NCBI GenBank assembly: GCA_027574665.1
Contig: CM050648.1
Coordinates: forward strand, 141,050,175-141,114,174
DNA length: 64,000 nucleotides
Direction of reading: 5' to 3'
From: Rhynochetos jubatus
Lineage: Eukaryota; Chordata; Aves; Eurypygiformes; Rhynochetidae
In this document: in pieces, positions 36,401 to 48,307 of the stretch
Layout: every line of letters begins with the position of its first letter
Position numbering within the stretch: the first letter of the stretch is position 1
Notes under the pieces: model-generated
Databases searched by the model: none
What the model was told of the DNA's origin: nothing
What the model saw: only the letters and a program-made list of their open reading frames with translations
Program-made: the position numbers and the translations under genes

Positions 36401-37904
36401 AATTCAAAGCACTTGCACATTCCTTGGTGTCTCCACATCCTCTTCAAACCCTTCTTGCTTACCTAGTGCCAATGTGGGAATGATGGTCTAACCAGGGTCC
36501 CTGGGGGCTCAGTGGCACTGCTGAGTCACATCGAGCGGTGACAGGAACATGCACGTGTCAGGGACAGATCACCATGGCCTTCTGTGTCCTGGTGATGGCT
36601 GAGGGGCTTTTGAGTCCCTGAATACCGAACTCCTGAAATAATCTGGGTTAAAAACACCCTTCTTTGATACATGAACTTTTAACTGCAGGATAATACCAAA
36701 CCAAATCCGGGATGATTTCAGTGGTCCCGTTTGCAACGGGGACTGCAGGATCAGCTGGGAAGGAGGAACTTTGGAGACTGGATTTGCCACCGAACCTGGG
36801 AGCTCCTGAATCTTCACCCCCTCAGTGTAGCAGTGCTGCCTCCTCAGCAGAGCGGGTGCAGGAGGCCTGAAACACACCTTGTCCGGGGACTATGCTTCGG
36901 TCTGCATCCTGAGGATGCTGCTATTCTCCTCACTCATCCTTCATCTGTCCGAGTGACCAAGTGGGTAAACTCAGGGTATCAGGCAGCATTTCTGGTGCAT
37001 GGTACCACACGAGGTGCCTACAGACTTGTGTGGAGCATCCAGGAACACCGCAGGAGCTCTGTGGGAAACCTCAAGCACAAACTTCCAGATAGCTGAAAGG
37101 GATCCCAGACTTTCCACGAGCTGAGGTGTGGGAGGATCCCACCTCCTGGTGTCTCAGGTAACCCTATGGAGCAATGATGTCTCTTGCTCTCCAGAGCTTT
37201 GGAACGGGAACCCTACAGGTTAGATTTGCGCTAGGAAGGTGTCTCATGGTTTGGTTGGATTTTTTTTCCTGTGTGACATCTGAGATGTAGTGAGGAGAAA
37301 TGCTTAAATTGTTTTGTGGCCAGATTGCTGTTACAAGTGAGTGCCTAAGGCAAAATGTTGCTGAATGATTTCACTGTCCAGTCAGGACTGTTGATTCTGC
37401 TCCATCAGGTGCTGGCAGCTTGCTGATGTGTTAAGAATTGCTGGGCTTTTAAAAGGCCTTTAATATATAGCCTCTTCTTGCCAGTGTTCTGAGAAACTTT
37501 ATAAGGTCCCCGAAAGGTCAGACAGACCTTGGCAATGTCCCCAAATGTTTGTCCCAAAATGTTTGCTGGAAAAATAGCTGCTCTTCTGGTTTCACTGTCC
37601 TGTGCAAGAAGGCACTGCCCCCGCCTGCCAGCCCCTCCAAGGTCCTCAGCTGCAAAGTGTGTGAATTCTTTTAAACAAGTCAATAATGTTGTTAAAGCCG
37701 GTAAGATCATTCATGTGCCTGGCATTTGGTTCACTCTGCTTTCTGCTAGGGTTTGATGCTGTATCAGCTTCCCTTTGTGCTTCTGCAAACTCATCCCTGC
37801 TCCTATGTCTGCTCCAAGACCCCGTCCTATGTGTGGCCATCCCCTGGCCAGCTGTACATCCCTCCCTGCCTTCCTTCCTTGCTCTGGCACTGGGGTGGGC
37901 CCCC

Positions 37905-38345
37905 TCATAGAATCATGGAATATTTTAGGTTAGAAAAGACCTGTAAGATCATCAAGTCCAACTGTTAATGAACATTGCCAAGTCCACCACTAAACCATGT
38001 CCCTAAGCACCACATGTACATGTCTCCTAAATACCTCCAGGGATGTGACTCCACCACATCCCTGGGCAGCCTGTTCCAATGCCTGATAACCTTTCTGGTG
38101 AAGAAGTTTTTCCTAATATCCAAAACCTTCACTGATGCAACTTGAGGCCATTTCCTCTTGTCCTATTGCTTGTTATCTGGGAGAAGAGACCAACTCCCAC
38201 TTCTCTATAACCTCCTTTCAGGTAGTTGTAGAAAGTGATAAGGTCTCTCCTGAGCCTCCTCTTCTCCAGGTTAAACCACCCTGGTTCCTTCCACCTGCTT
38301 TGCCCCTGCAGCATTTTACCTCTGTTGTTCCCCAGCTCCAGCCAG
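37905..38345 (-). mobile_element. CR1 LINE 3' end, reverse orientation
   Basis: Begins (as the 3' end on the minus strand) with tcatagaatcatggaat, then aggttagaaaagacctgtaa, ccctgggcagcctgttccaa, gaagaagtttttcctaatat, and ttgaggccatttcctcttgt, and continues through the gtctctcctgagcctcctct block. About 440 bases make this the longest CR1 copy in the window. The match fades after about 38285, so the 5' limit is approximate. Confidence 0.92.
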
Positions 38346-41300
38346 TGGCCACATAATTCAGAGGCCAGAGAATGGCAGATACTGCAAATGCAGCCAGGCA
38401 GGAGGCGGTGAACTGAAGAGAAGCGTTACCAGAACTGCTGCAGCGGCAGGTTGAGCTGTGCATAAAAGTTTCCTGCAGTCCCACTTCTAGCCTCCTCCTG
38501 AAATAGGCAACAGCTCTGTGGCTTGTGTGCAGACACACAGCAGATGATACACCGTCCTTGTCATCACCAGTGTCCCCTCCTTGGTGCCCATCAGGGAATT
38601 CTGAAGGACCCTTTCTGCTCTGTGGCTGTGCCGGGAGGGATGTGAAGCCACACTGGTATTTCTTCACCTGAAAGGCTGGTCTCCTTGTGTGGTGGTTCAA
38701 AGACCTACTGAGACGCAGCTCTGCTGTGCCTCTTCCTTTCTTCTGGGATGGAAGAGTGGCATGTGGCCCACGCTGTGTCTGCCTGCGATTGTGCTCGTCA
38801 CACGCGTGCATTGCTGTCTCCACCCCAGGCTCTCTGCCTGAGCAGAAGTGCGCAGACCTCAAGAGCCCGCAGTACTTCTGGGGATGTCAGCCAGTGCTGT
38901 GGGGTGGGGGACAGGCCCCCACAGTGGGCTAAGCAGGCATGCACATCCCCAGGTGAGCACAGAGCAGCTGCTACTTGTGCAGCGAGGATGGCTGCCAGCC
39001 TCAGCACGGGGCATGTGAGCCAGCTGCGTGCATTTTGTGCTCCAAGGATGAGACTTCTCAGGGCTGGGTCTGGCTTTTGGGCACCATCAAATCATGCCAA
39101 GGCATGTGGGTATGCTGGAGACCACCTCTGGAAATGAGCTGCTGTGGTCACGAGTGAGAGGTGTTGCGTTGAGGAGGAGTCATGAAATGTCCCTCCATAG
39201 GTTACGGATGCTTCTTGGCATCCTGTAGCGCCCAAGACCATTAAAAAACTAAAAAAGACCAAATGCAGCGGGAAAGGTGCAGAGCCATCTGAGAAGATTG
39301 GCAATGCCTATGTCCCTGCCATAGCGATTTCTTGCACAAAGCCGCTGGGAAGCTGCCTGTGCTCCCATGATGGGGCAAGCAAGTTCTGGCAGTCCCTGCC
39401 AGTCTGGTCACTTGGCTCCAGGGCTGGGTTTAACTCCAACACACATGGAGGCTGAAGGAAAACTTTGTGTCCTGAAGCTGCCTTCTCTGCTGGGCCAGTT
39501 CTCATCCTGCTATTTTATGTGCTTTCTATTTTTATCTGGTGCACGGGTTTGCTGAGCAAGAGTGCCCTCAGTCACTCCTAATCAGCTGCCTCCCCAATCA
39601 TGTCTGGGTAAATAGAAGTGTAACATACGCCCCAAATGGCAGAAGAACTGGAAAACTTCAGTGACTAATCGCTGTGAAAGGGTGTATCACAGCCACCAGA
39701 GCCATTTCTGCAAAGCTCAGGCTAAAAATCCCAGGGTGGATGCTATTTATGTTGTACAGCACTTCAGAGGCAGCATGGCAAGAAAGCAGATAGACAGAAA
39801 TGAAGGTCAGTCCAGGCCTTATAAACACTACATTACTTAAATGGCTTTTCCTGCCTCAGCTGTCTTGCTCTGAGATTAGCCCAACTCCAAATGAGGAGGT
39901 TTTTTTCCCTGCCACAGTAAATCACCTACATATTTCTGTGCTAGTTCTGAGGCTGGAAGATAGGGAGCGATCCTTTATGTTTGCAGACAATTGCTCAAAC
40001 TGAAGGCCTGGCTGGGAGATCCCTTCTAAAATAGTTAACAGTTACAACATATCCCCAAATTGCAGCAAACCTTTGATCTGCTTGGTGTTTAAAAAAACCC
40101 AGCAGCTCATTTTCTAAATTGCTGTCAAGTCTTTAATTTTTTAGATACATAAAGCTGACACGTGAACACACCCATGTCTACAGCACAACCTTGGCTTCTC
40201 TGAATTTATGAGAAGCTTGGCAAAATTTGAATGATTGAGTTACTAAAATAACTTTCGATGTAATTAACATGCATTGCCTTTCCAGGTACCGGGGAAATTG
40301 GATAATTGAAGTTCAGGTGATGGAGGTTGCATGGCTCTGTAAAAGCACAGTGTCCGCTCTAGCTCTTTGAAGTGACCTCATTAAACTCATTAGAGCAGCA
40401 TACTAAAACACTGCTAAGTTGATGCTTTGGGCATACTTATGCTCTTCTGCCATCATTTTTTTTCTGATTGGCTGGAAAACTGGTCCGGTGCTCATGAATG
40501 AGGGTTGGGTCTTGGAGGGTGTTGCATTCAGCAGGGTCTGGAGATGCTGTAACGACTGTTTCAAGTGTTTGCGCCTTCTGACACTTTGCAGGGTCAAAGG
40601 CCAGACTCTGCATTTTCGAAGCAAGTGGAAATCCACATTTAGCACCCGATGGCTTACAGATTTAGTGCAGTATAACAGAGAGCAGCATGTGGCCCATACT
40701 TCAGAGCTATCAGTGGTTCTCGAGTAATAAAGCGGTGGCGCAGATCTGAATGCCTCAGAAACCATCTTTTCCTGACGATGACCCCACCCTGACAACTGCG
40801 TGCTGAAAGAATGCCTGTGCCATGGATTAAAATTGCATTTACCAACATAGAAGTTAACTCAGCTCTTCTGTAGCGTTTGTAATTTGAGTGGCTTGTGAAG
40901 TCCTCTGTGTACAAAATTAATATGTCCTTGACCTATTGCTATTTAGGTAGATTACCAGATTTTAAGATTAGTTATTTTTTCCAATGTTGCCTTGAAGACC
41001 TTGCCCTGCGAGCCATCTCTCGGTTGGCCGAGCAAGGCACCCCGGAGACCTTTGTTCGAGACTCTCAGCAAACTCAAGACAATGGCTCTGCATCACCTGC
41101 ATTTGTTCCAGTTTGTAGTTCTTCCTGGCAAATAGAATTTCTAGAATTTTTTAAAGAAAGACATTTGTGTGTCCCCATCTTCTGTATCCTGAGGGAAGCT
41201 GGGCAAAGTGGGAGGTACTACCGGTGGTCCCTTTCACTAGGTATCGGGTGAGTGAAAGATCTTTTTTGGGTCATAACAAAATAGGACTTCCATTTGAACA

Positions 41301-41556
41301 CAAGGGAACTGTGCAAATGCTGGATTTCTTTTTTTTTTTCATTGACCAAACTGAAAAGGAAGCTCAAGTTAGATCAATTCAAACTCGATTTTTTAAAAGT
41401 ATTTTTGCAAGGTGAAATATTAAGGAAAATGTTTTGTTTTACCAAGAACATAATGCCTAACTGCTTGGATACTTAACTTTGTTATTTTTTCATTACGAAG
41501 TTTGAAACAAAGCCATATAATTCATGCCTGAATTTCCAAGAATTCCTCTTCCCTGA

Positions 41557-41572
41557 TTTTTTTTTTTTTTTT
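41557..41572. repeat. Poly-T run (16 T)
   Basis: Uninterrupted T tract in AT-rich intergenic DNA. No retroposon body was recognised next to it. Confidence 0.85.
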
Positions 41573-42031
41573 AATTTGGAACATACCCAAAAAGTTTAGT
41601 CCAAGCTAATAAAATCTGACCATCTTGAAAACTTCATTTTTTCAGAAAATCCTTGTTTTACCTTAATATTTCTGGCTGGTTTTCTTACATGGAACACCCA
41701 GTCTGATGTTCTTAAGTCTTGCCTCTGGCACCATGCCCCATGTGAAAGCTCTGGGTCGACTGACATTTGTGTTGTCAATCATGACTTTGGCTTGAAGGGC
41801 AGTGGGTCCTTCAGGATGGTCTCCAGTGACAACTCAGGGCATCTTCCCAGAGATTGGGCGTTTTCTGAGCAACAGGAGGACTATAAAATGTTGGGGGGGA
41901 CAAACTTTTTGCCTGTGATCTACATAACAATCATAGTGAAAAGTCTTTGTGTTGCATGGCATCTGTATCAGGGTGTCTTATTTTGCTAGCTGAATGTGAC
42001 ATCAGATCCAATTTCAAACAAACAAACAATC

Positions 42032-42048
42032 AAAAAAAAAAAAAAAAA
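42032..42048. repeat. Poly-A run (17 A)
   Basis: Preceded by caaacaaacaaacaat. It could be the tail of a retroposed sequence, but no parent transcript was recognised upstream. A run of 11 C lies at 42952-42962. Confidence 0.8.
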
Positions 42049-43225
42049 GAGCTTAAGCCCTGGCTCAGAAAACAGTTACAGGGTTGATTCAACTCAGCCC
42101 TAGCTGGGACAGCACTTAAGTGTGTTCCCAGACTTAAGCGAATAGGCAACCTACTTGAACTGGACCTAAGCATGCCCTTGAAAATACTTCTGTGCTTTGC
42201 AGAGCTCAGTTCATTGCTGTCAAAAAGTTGCCTGTAGAAGCTGTTGCCTCCTCAGGTAAAGAGAATTAGCCTTGTCCATGGTTTCCAGAAATGCAAAAAC
42301 TGTAATGAAGTGAAATGACAATAATCAGATTTATCTCCTCTAAATATTCTTTAGTGTGAAATCTCCTGTCTGTATGTGGGTGAAACGATTACTTTCATCT
42401 TTGCATAAAACCCAAGAAGTTAAAAAAGGGAGACGGTATAAACACATCCTTCAGCTGCAAGTGTTGTACTGAATTGGGAATTCTTCTGCAGCTGAAGTGA
42501 AAAGATGTTGAATATTACTGTATTGTAGTGTACACATTAGTAGAATATTATCCGAAACCAGTGTTCGGTGCTCTCCATGAAACAGAGGTATATAGGTATT
42601 TAAATAGGCACATCATGACTTGAGTTTATTACACCAATATTTTATTTATTTATTGCAAGCTTATTTTTACTGCTGACAAATACTTTCTGTGTGGTTTGAA
42701 ATTCAAAGGAAATAGTCACAAGCAGTCATTCATGTTTAAAGTCACAGGTTATTATTTAGTGTAGTGCTAGTTATATTATACATTATGCATTAAATACTTT
42801 TCCGTGGTACACTTATTAAATACAAATCGAGGCAAACCAATCCCTCAGTGGGAACAGAACTGCCGAATAACTGTTTTCTTTTTAATTTCAACCTGACATA
42901 CAAATGAAGATCTTTCGGATTTCAAAGCCGGTGCTGTTTCACCACCACCATCCCCCCCCCCCAGCTCTGTTTTCAGTGTGGATTTCCAGGGCTATGGGGA
43001 CTTGTTAAGGAAAGATCAAACATAATGTATATATGTATTAATGCATGGAACAGATATATTTACCTCACAGGGGCATTGAGAATTAATTAGCTGCTGATTA
43101 GAAAGCGGTGGAAAATGAAAACCACTATCTAAGCACTTGATACTATTTTTCCTTTGAATTGGCAGCTGAAAATTAAACTGGTCAGAGGCGGCATGTGGGA
43201 CATGTCTGCACTGTTCATGGCGGGA

Positions 43226-43764
43226 CTAGGCCAGGGTGCAGGCTCAGTGCAGCGGGGCTAGGCCAGGGTGCAGGCTCAGAATGGTGGGTCCAGGCCAGGG
43301 GGCAGGCTTTGCGTGGTGGGGCTAGACCAGGGTGCAGCCTCAGTGCAGTGGGGCTAGACCTGGGTGCAGGCTCAGTGCAGCGAGGCTAGGCCGGGGTGCA
43401 GGCTCAGTGTGGCAGGGCTAGGCCAGGGTGCAGGCTTAGCGCGGTGGGACTAGGCCAGGGTACAGGCTCAGAATGGTGGGGCCAGGCCAGGGTGAAGGCT
43501 TAGCACGGTGGGACTAGGCCAGGGTGCAGGCTCAGCACAGTGGGGCCAGGCCAGGGGGCAGTCTTAGCGCGGTGGGACTAGACCAGGGGCAGGCTCAGTG
43601 TGGCGGGGCTAGGTCAGGGTGCAGGCTCAGTGCAGCGGGTCTAGGTCAGGGTGCAGGCTCAGTGCAGCGGGTCTAGGCCGGAGTGCAGGCTCAGAATGGT
43701 GGGTCCAGGCCAGGGTGCAGACTCAGCGCAGCAGGGCTAGGCCAGGGTGCAGCCTCAGTGCAGC
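43226..43764. repeat. Minisatellite, 17 copies of a 32-bp unit
   Basis: The unit reads ctaggccagggtgcaggctc followed by agtgcagcgggg (32 bases). I counted 17 units, with one single-base deletion in unit 12 (ctagaccaggggcagg). Variants are structured: units ending aatggtggg are followed by units starting ccaggcc at units 2-3, 8-9 and 15-16, and units 10-11 form a related pair. This points to 64-bp dimers and higher-order duplication. The short open frame across it (43195-43389) is an artefact of a 32-bp repeat read in three phases. Confidence 0.95.
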
Positions 43765-43809
43765 CTGACCGCAGCGGGTTGCCTCATGGGCATGCTGCGT
43801 GCAGTGTAC

Positions 43810-44037
43810 CTGGTTGAATTTGTGAAATAGCTTGCTTAAACTGCTTAGGTGTGAATACTTCTAATGAAGTCAGCCTTAAGCCTCCGTCTGAGTTGCCGTT
43901 GTCCCCCGATGAGGCTGGCGGTGGAGTGACTTCTCCAGTGGAGTCCATGGAGTTGCTTGGTTTGGCTGAGCACAGGAGCAGCCCAGGGAACACGCAGGCT
44001 GCTGCCGCGACTGGGTCCTGGACCCTCAGGGAAGAGG
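43810..44037. other. Candidate exon-like segment, open on both strands
   Basis: GC-rich and free of stops on both strands. On the minus strand a possible exon 43810-44017 has acceptor ccctgagggtccag and donor CAG|gtacac, and reads, near its end, LTSLEVFTPKQFKQAISQIQ. On the plus strand a possible exon 43849-44037 has acceptor ctgcttag and a strong donor GAGG|gtaaga, and reads ELPLSPDEAGGG and SMELLGLAEHRSS in part. I recognise neither protein. No partner exons were found, and an open frame of this size in GC-rich DNA can arise by chance. Confidence 0.2.
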
Positions 44038-44904
44038 GTAAGAGCAGAGCAAATGTAGTCATGGTTCCCCTCAGAAACCCCCAGCCCATACCAGTCTTTG
44101 GATCAGGGACTTCCCATGCTTGATGTGGTGTCAGTACGCTTAACCGTCCCCAGAAGATTTATTTTCTATGGATGTGTTCATTCATCCCTTGAATCTGGGT
44201 AAACCCTCAGCATCCCTGGGGCAATGCTGCAAGGAACTTCCAGAGGGTGTTGGTTTTTTTTTTGAGAAAACCCTCTTTTTTGTTTGTTTTTAACCTGCCC
44301 TCCACAGTTTGATGCCACCTTGTTCTTGTGCTGTGGAAGGCAGTGAGACATCATTTCTTGCTCACCCTTTACGTATTACTCCTGAGTTTATAGACCTTTA
44401 TTAAGCACATCTCCACTCAGTCATTTCTCACCCAACATGAGAAGCAAGTCAAAACCTATTTAGCTGTTTCTTGTGGGAGTTAATTTCCTCAACCCTCCTC
44501 TAAGGACAAGGCCCTTTGAGCCAGTGCTGAGGGATGGAGATCTTCATAGAAATAAAGTTAATAACCATGAGTTTTTCTGCAACACCTCTGGGAAGATAGG
44601 AGCTCTCACCTTGCTGTGAGGTAAAGGGAAGGCACCAGGAGATGGACGTGGAAAGGAGATTTTTGTAGGTAGCTCTGTGTGTTGAATTACTGCTCCTGTG
44701 TGAATTCTTGTTTTTGAATGCTGTGGCAGGTATTAGTATATTGGGACTGTAATTAGGAGGGAGGACAATCAGGGGCGTTATGTAAGTAAGTGTCTTTTGT
44801 CATTTAAATCATGTAGGTATACTCAAAGCAAGCTCCTGAGCTGTCTGTGCTGGCTGTCCAGCTCATGTCTAACCCCAGTGAAACCCAACTCTTATTTAAA
44901 TCAT

Positions 44905-44962
44905 GGAGATAGTCGGGTTTCCCAGCTAAAACAGGAGATAGTCGGGTTTCCCAGCTAAAACA
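44905..44962. repeat. 29-bp perfect tandem duplication
   Basis: The unit starting ggagatagtcgggtttccca and ending gctaaaaca occurs twice with no mismatch (44905-44933, 44934-44962). The first five bases of a third copy (ggaga) follow. Confidence 0.95.
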
Positions 44963-47900
44963 GGAGACTGAGTGCAGCGAACATGGTTTGGGTTTCCACA
45001 TGGGTCAGAGGACAGGGATGTGATGGGTGTGGGGTCTTGATTCCGAGTACAAACCCTATGCTTGCAAACAGCACATCTCAGACCATCTCTGGAGAACACA
45101 GAATACTGCAAAAGCTGAAAAAATGCAAAGAAATTAAGGAAAACACTTAAAGAAGGAAAAAGACAGATCATGATGGGTTTGTGGGATTAGAAACACACTC
45201 TTTAGGGAACGTTTAACCCTTTAATTCACTGTCAATGCTCTTAGACATTGTACTTGGATGTGAGCCAAATGGAACACGGCACGAGGGGATATCTTGTGGT
45301 CCCCTCCCACCCATACATCTTCAGATGAAAAGTGGGGATACTGCACTGTCCATCAGTCCCTTGGGCCAGCTAGCACTGAGCAGTTTTTGGTCTTTGGGGA
45401 AGCAGCCGTGCGCTGCGGCGGTGCCCACCCTGGCCACAGCCTGGTTTCTTCTTGCCCATGTGCTGAAAACGCAACACACTAAAAAAGAAATTTTACACAG
45501 CTGTGTTGAGGCTTGCTCTGAACTCCACCAAAATTCCTTAACACGACATCTTCCCTTCCCTTGGGGACATAAAAAAGCATCCATCCACTCCCACTGCATG
45601 GGCTAAGGATTGCCGTGGGAGAGTGTGTACGTATGTGTGCGGCTGCAGGCATGGGCTGTTAGGGTACTCACATGCTGTCATTTGCATGGGACCTGGTAAA
45701 TTCTAGCTTTTGGATACACATCTTGCAGCATCTCTCAGTATTGGTGTTTCTGTTTCAGCCGCAGATGGATTGAACAGCAACTAATTCTTTTTTTTTTCTT
45801 GAAAGCAGACAGAGCCACGGTGCCTGAACCTCTCATTAAACAAGCAGAATTACTGCCTTCTACTTCCCTATAGATTTTGCCTTAGCCTGTTATCCGCTGT
45901 GCCTCCCACCCTGCCCGCTTCCCGTCCGGGTGGCAAAGAGCAGCAGACACTGTGATTTACTGGGCACGATGCCTGCTGCTTGCCACTAACCACTGCCTTT
46001 AACTATAAGCAGGGGACAAGTCGTACCAACCTTTTTTTAATTGTGAAGGCATACCTTTAGGTCTCAGGCTTGTTTTACTCAAACCTTTTAGGCACTTAAT
46101 GTCTTTGGCTGCATCTAATTAAAAAGTCACAGAAGATGACAAGCAGCAGCACAGACCAACGAGGGGACTGGTAAAACAACCAAGATGAAAATAGGAAAAA
46201 TAGGAAACGATGCTAAAAATAGCTCTAATTTTTGGATCCACCGTTTCCTCTGCAGGCTCTGTAGAAACTGAAGGACATTAAAACCCTGCAGGGAGGGTCA
46301 TAAATCCATTACAACTACTTCCCAGTGTATGAAAACAGGGGCGAAAAGGCACTATAATGTTTTTACCCACCACCTCAGACCCCTGTCAAGAGGAAAGGGG
46401 CTGGCTTCTTCCAGAAATCAGGATGAGGGGCTGGGAGGGAGCACAGGAGAGGTGGGTTTGCTGTGCCGGCTCCCGTTTAAAACATTGCTGCTGTTTGGTC
46501 CAGCGCTGGCAGGAGCACCAGCACACCTGGCTGCCCACGATGGGCCAGGCAGTGAAGGCAGTGCAGGCTGGCAGCAGCTCTTCTACCAGGAGAGGTCTTG
46601 GCAGGGTATGGATGAAGTGGTGGCTCCTGCTCTGCTCCTGGCAGCTGCCTGCTCTGCCTACAGCCCCGTTTGACCTAGGCGGGGAGAGTCAGAATCTACT
46701 CTCTGGTTGTCCGTTGGGAAGAAACCATGAGAAAGCAGCAATGTCATGAGTCAGAAAAGAGCCTATTTACATCTTTGGTAGAGTGAGTGAAAGCACCGGC
46801 CCTGTTTATTTTAGCAAATGTTTTATGGATCGTCAGGATTTCTCATTAAAGGGTTATTTTTAATGTTTTCTTCTCGTCCTTCTGAATCAGGGGAGAGTGC
46901 AAAGCCAAGGACGCCCTCCTGAGACCTGGTGCAGAGAGCCTGATGGGGTAATTAATCCGTGTTCTCTAAGAAACTCTCAAGTCTTCAACTTCAAAGAAAA
47001 AAACCCACAGTACCTCTGGCTGCAGGGTGTCTGTGCCTTGCTGTCTGACATTTGATGCAACGGGGATTCATTCTCCCACATCCAAGCTGAAATTCCCCAG
47101 GTACTAATCAGCAATTTCACATTTTCAGCTTGAAATGATTTGTGTGAAAGCCATTAGATGCTAGGATGCAGGGTGGATGAGAGATGCTCTCGCTCGGTCT
47201 TTCCAAAGAGGAAGTCATTTATTTGCATTCCTTGACAGGTGACATTTAACATGTTTGCCCCTAAATTTTAAGCTGTAGAAGGAATTGGACCACCCCATGC
47301 TTCAGCATTGTTAGAAACAAAATCTGGCTGTTGACTGTTTGTGTGTTGTCTTAAACCTGGGCTTCCTTGCTGAGATATCTTCTTTAGTGGAAATTAAATA
47401 ACATACAGTTGCCCCTGTCTACAAGGCTCATTACTGTCTGTCAGTTCTGACCATTATATCCACTTAAAATACCACAGGGAGAGCTTATTGGGATTCTTCT
47501 GATATACTATTCCTCCAAAAGTCAATCAAAAACCAATCTAGTGCACTTAGGGCTTTTACTGCTTTGCTGAAGACAATCTCCCAGTATCGGCTAATCTGCA
47601 CAGTCTGCTCCGATAGCACAATGATTTTTAAGGGCATGTGAGAAGAGATTACCTACCTGTTTGTAAATGAGAATAATGGCTCACTTTCAGTGGGTTGTGG
47701 GTGTGTGATCAGAGGTGACAAATGCAATTACTCCTCCTTCTCTAACTGGAGGAGGGAAAAAAAACCCCAAGCGCAACGTGCTTGTTTGGGTTGTGTCATA
47801 AAATCAGTGGAGAGTTGCTTGGTGGGAGGAAATCATCAGTGGGATCGTTGGTTGGGGAGGTGAATGGCAGGCAATGGAGCTGAGTTATTTCCCCGAGGTG

Positions 47901-48277
47901 CTGGTATGTGAAGCTGACTCCAGCGTGGGAGGGGAAAGGTTTGTTTTCAGAGCAGCTAATAGTCCCAGAGGGTCCCAAGGCCCCGTGCATCGCTTTGCTC
48001 TGCAGTTCAGGCAGGGCTATGGGGAAACAGAGGCACAGCTGTGCTGCAGGGTTTATGGAGAGGCACAGCCTGCAAGAGCAGGGGGCGGGGACAACATCCC
48101 CGAGCAGCAGACTGTGCGCAATGCTTCCTGCAGATGGAGGGATGGATGGACAGGTGGACAGGAACAGCACTGTCCAGTTAGAGTGCTGTAAGCGTTAAGA
48201 AAATACTGTGTCCCTAAAGAGGGTCTGTGTACTCCTAGAACACTTCTTGGGGTAGAGCAGCATCCTCCCCACCACAA

Positions 48278-48307
48278 GATGGGGAAACTGAGGTACAGAA
48301 CAATTAG
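48278..48307. repeat. Ancient SINE-like fragment
   Basis: gatggggaaactgaggtaca, followed by gaacaattag; shares the 12-base string ggggaaactgag with 57386 onward. It is probably the same ancient repeat family. Confidence 0.4.

Larger units (their letters stand above)
21545..37904. other. Intergenic, no gene seen
   Basis: 16 kb of unique sequence, fairly GC-rich between about 22.5 and 34.5 kb. It contains many overlapping open frames on both strands (up to about 190 codons) that carry no motif I know and look like chance frames in GC-rich DNA. An AT-rich, motif-dense block lies at about 26640-26925. A T/G-rich stretch is at 35478-35523 and a 10-G run at 32467-32476. Confidence 0.55.
38346..43225. 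other. Intergenic, no gene seen
   Basis: Unique sequence that becomes AT-rich after about 40 kb, with the poly-T and poly-A runs listed separately. It leads directly into the minisatellite. No coding exon was recognised. Confidence 0.6.

Noticed and set aside
38218-38862. 214-codon minus-strand open frame
   Set aside because: Its 3' part overlaps the CR1 copy and the rest shows no motif; it is most likely chance.
43195-43389. Glycine-rich open frame in the minisatellite
   Set aside because: A product of the 32-bp repeat; it breaks when the unit pattern changes.
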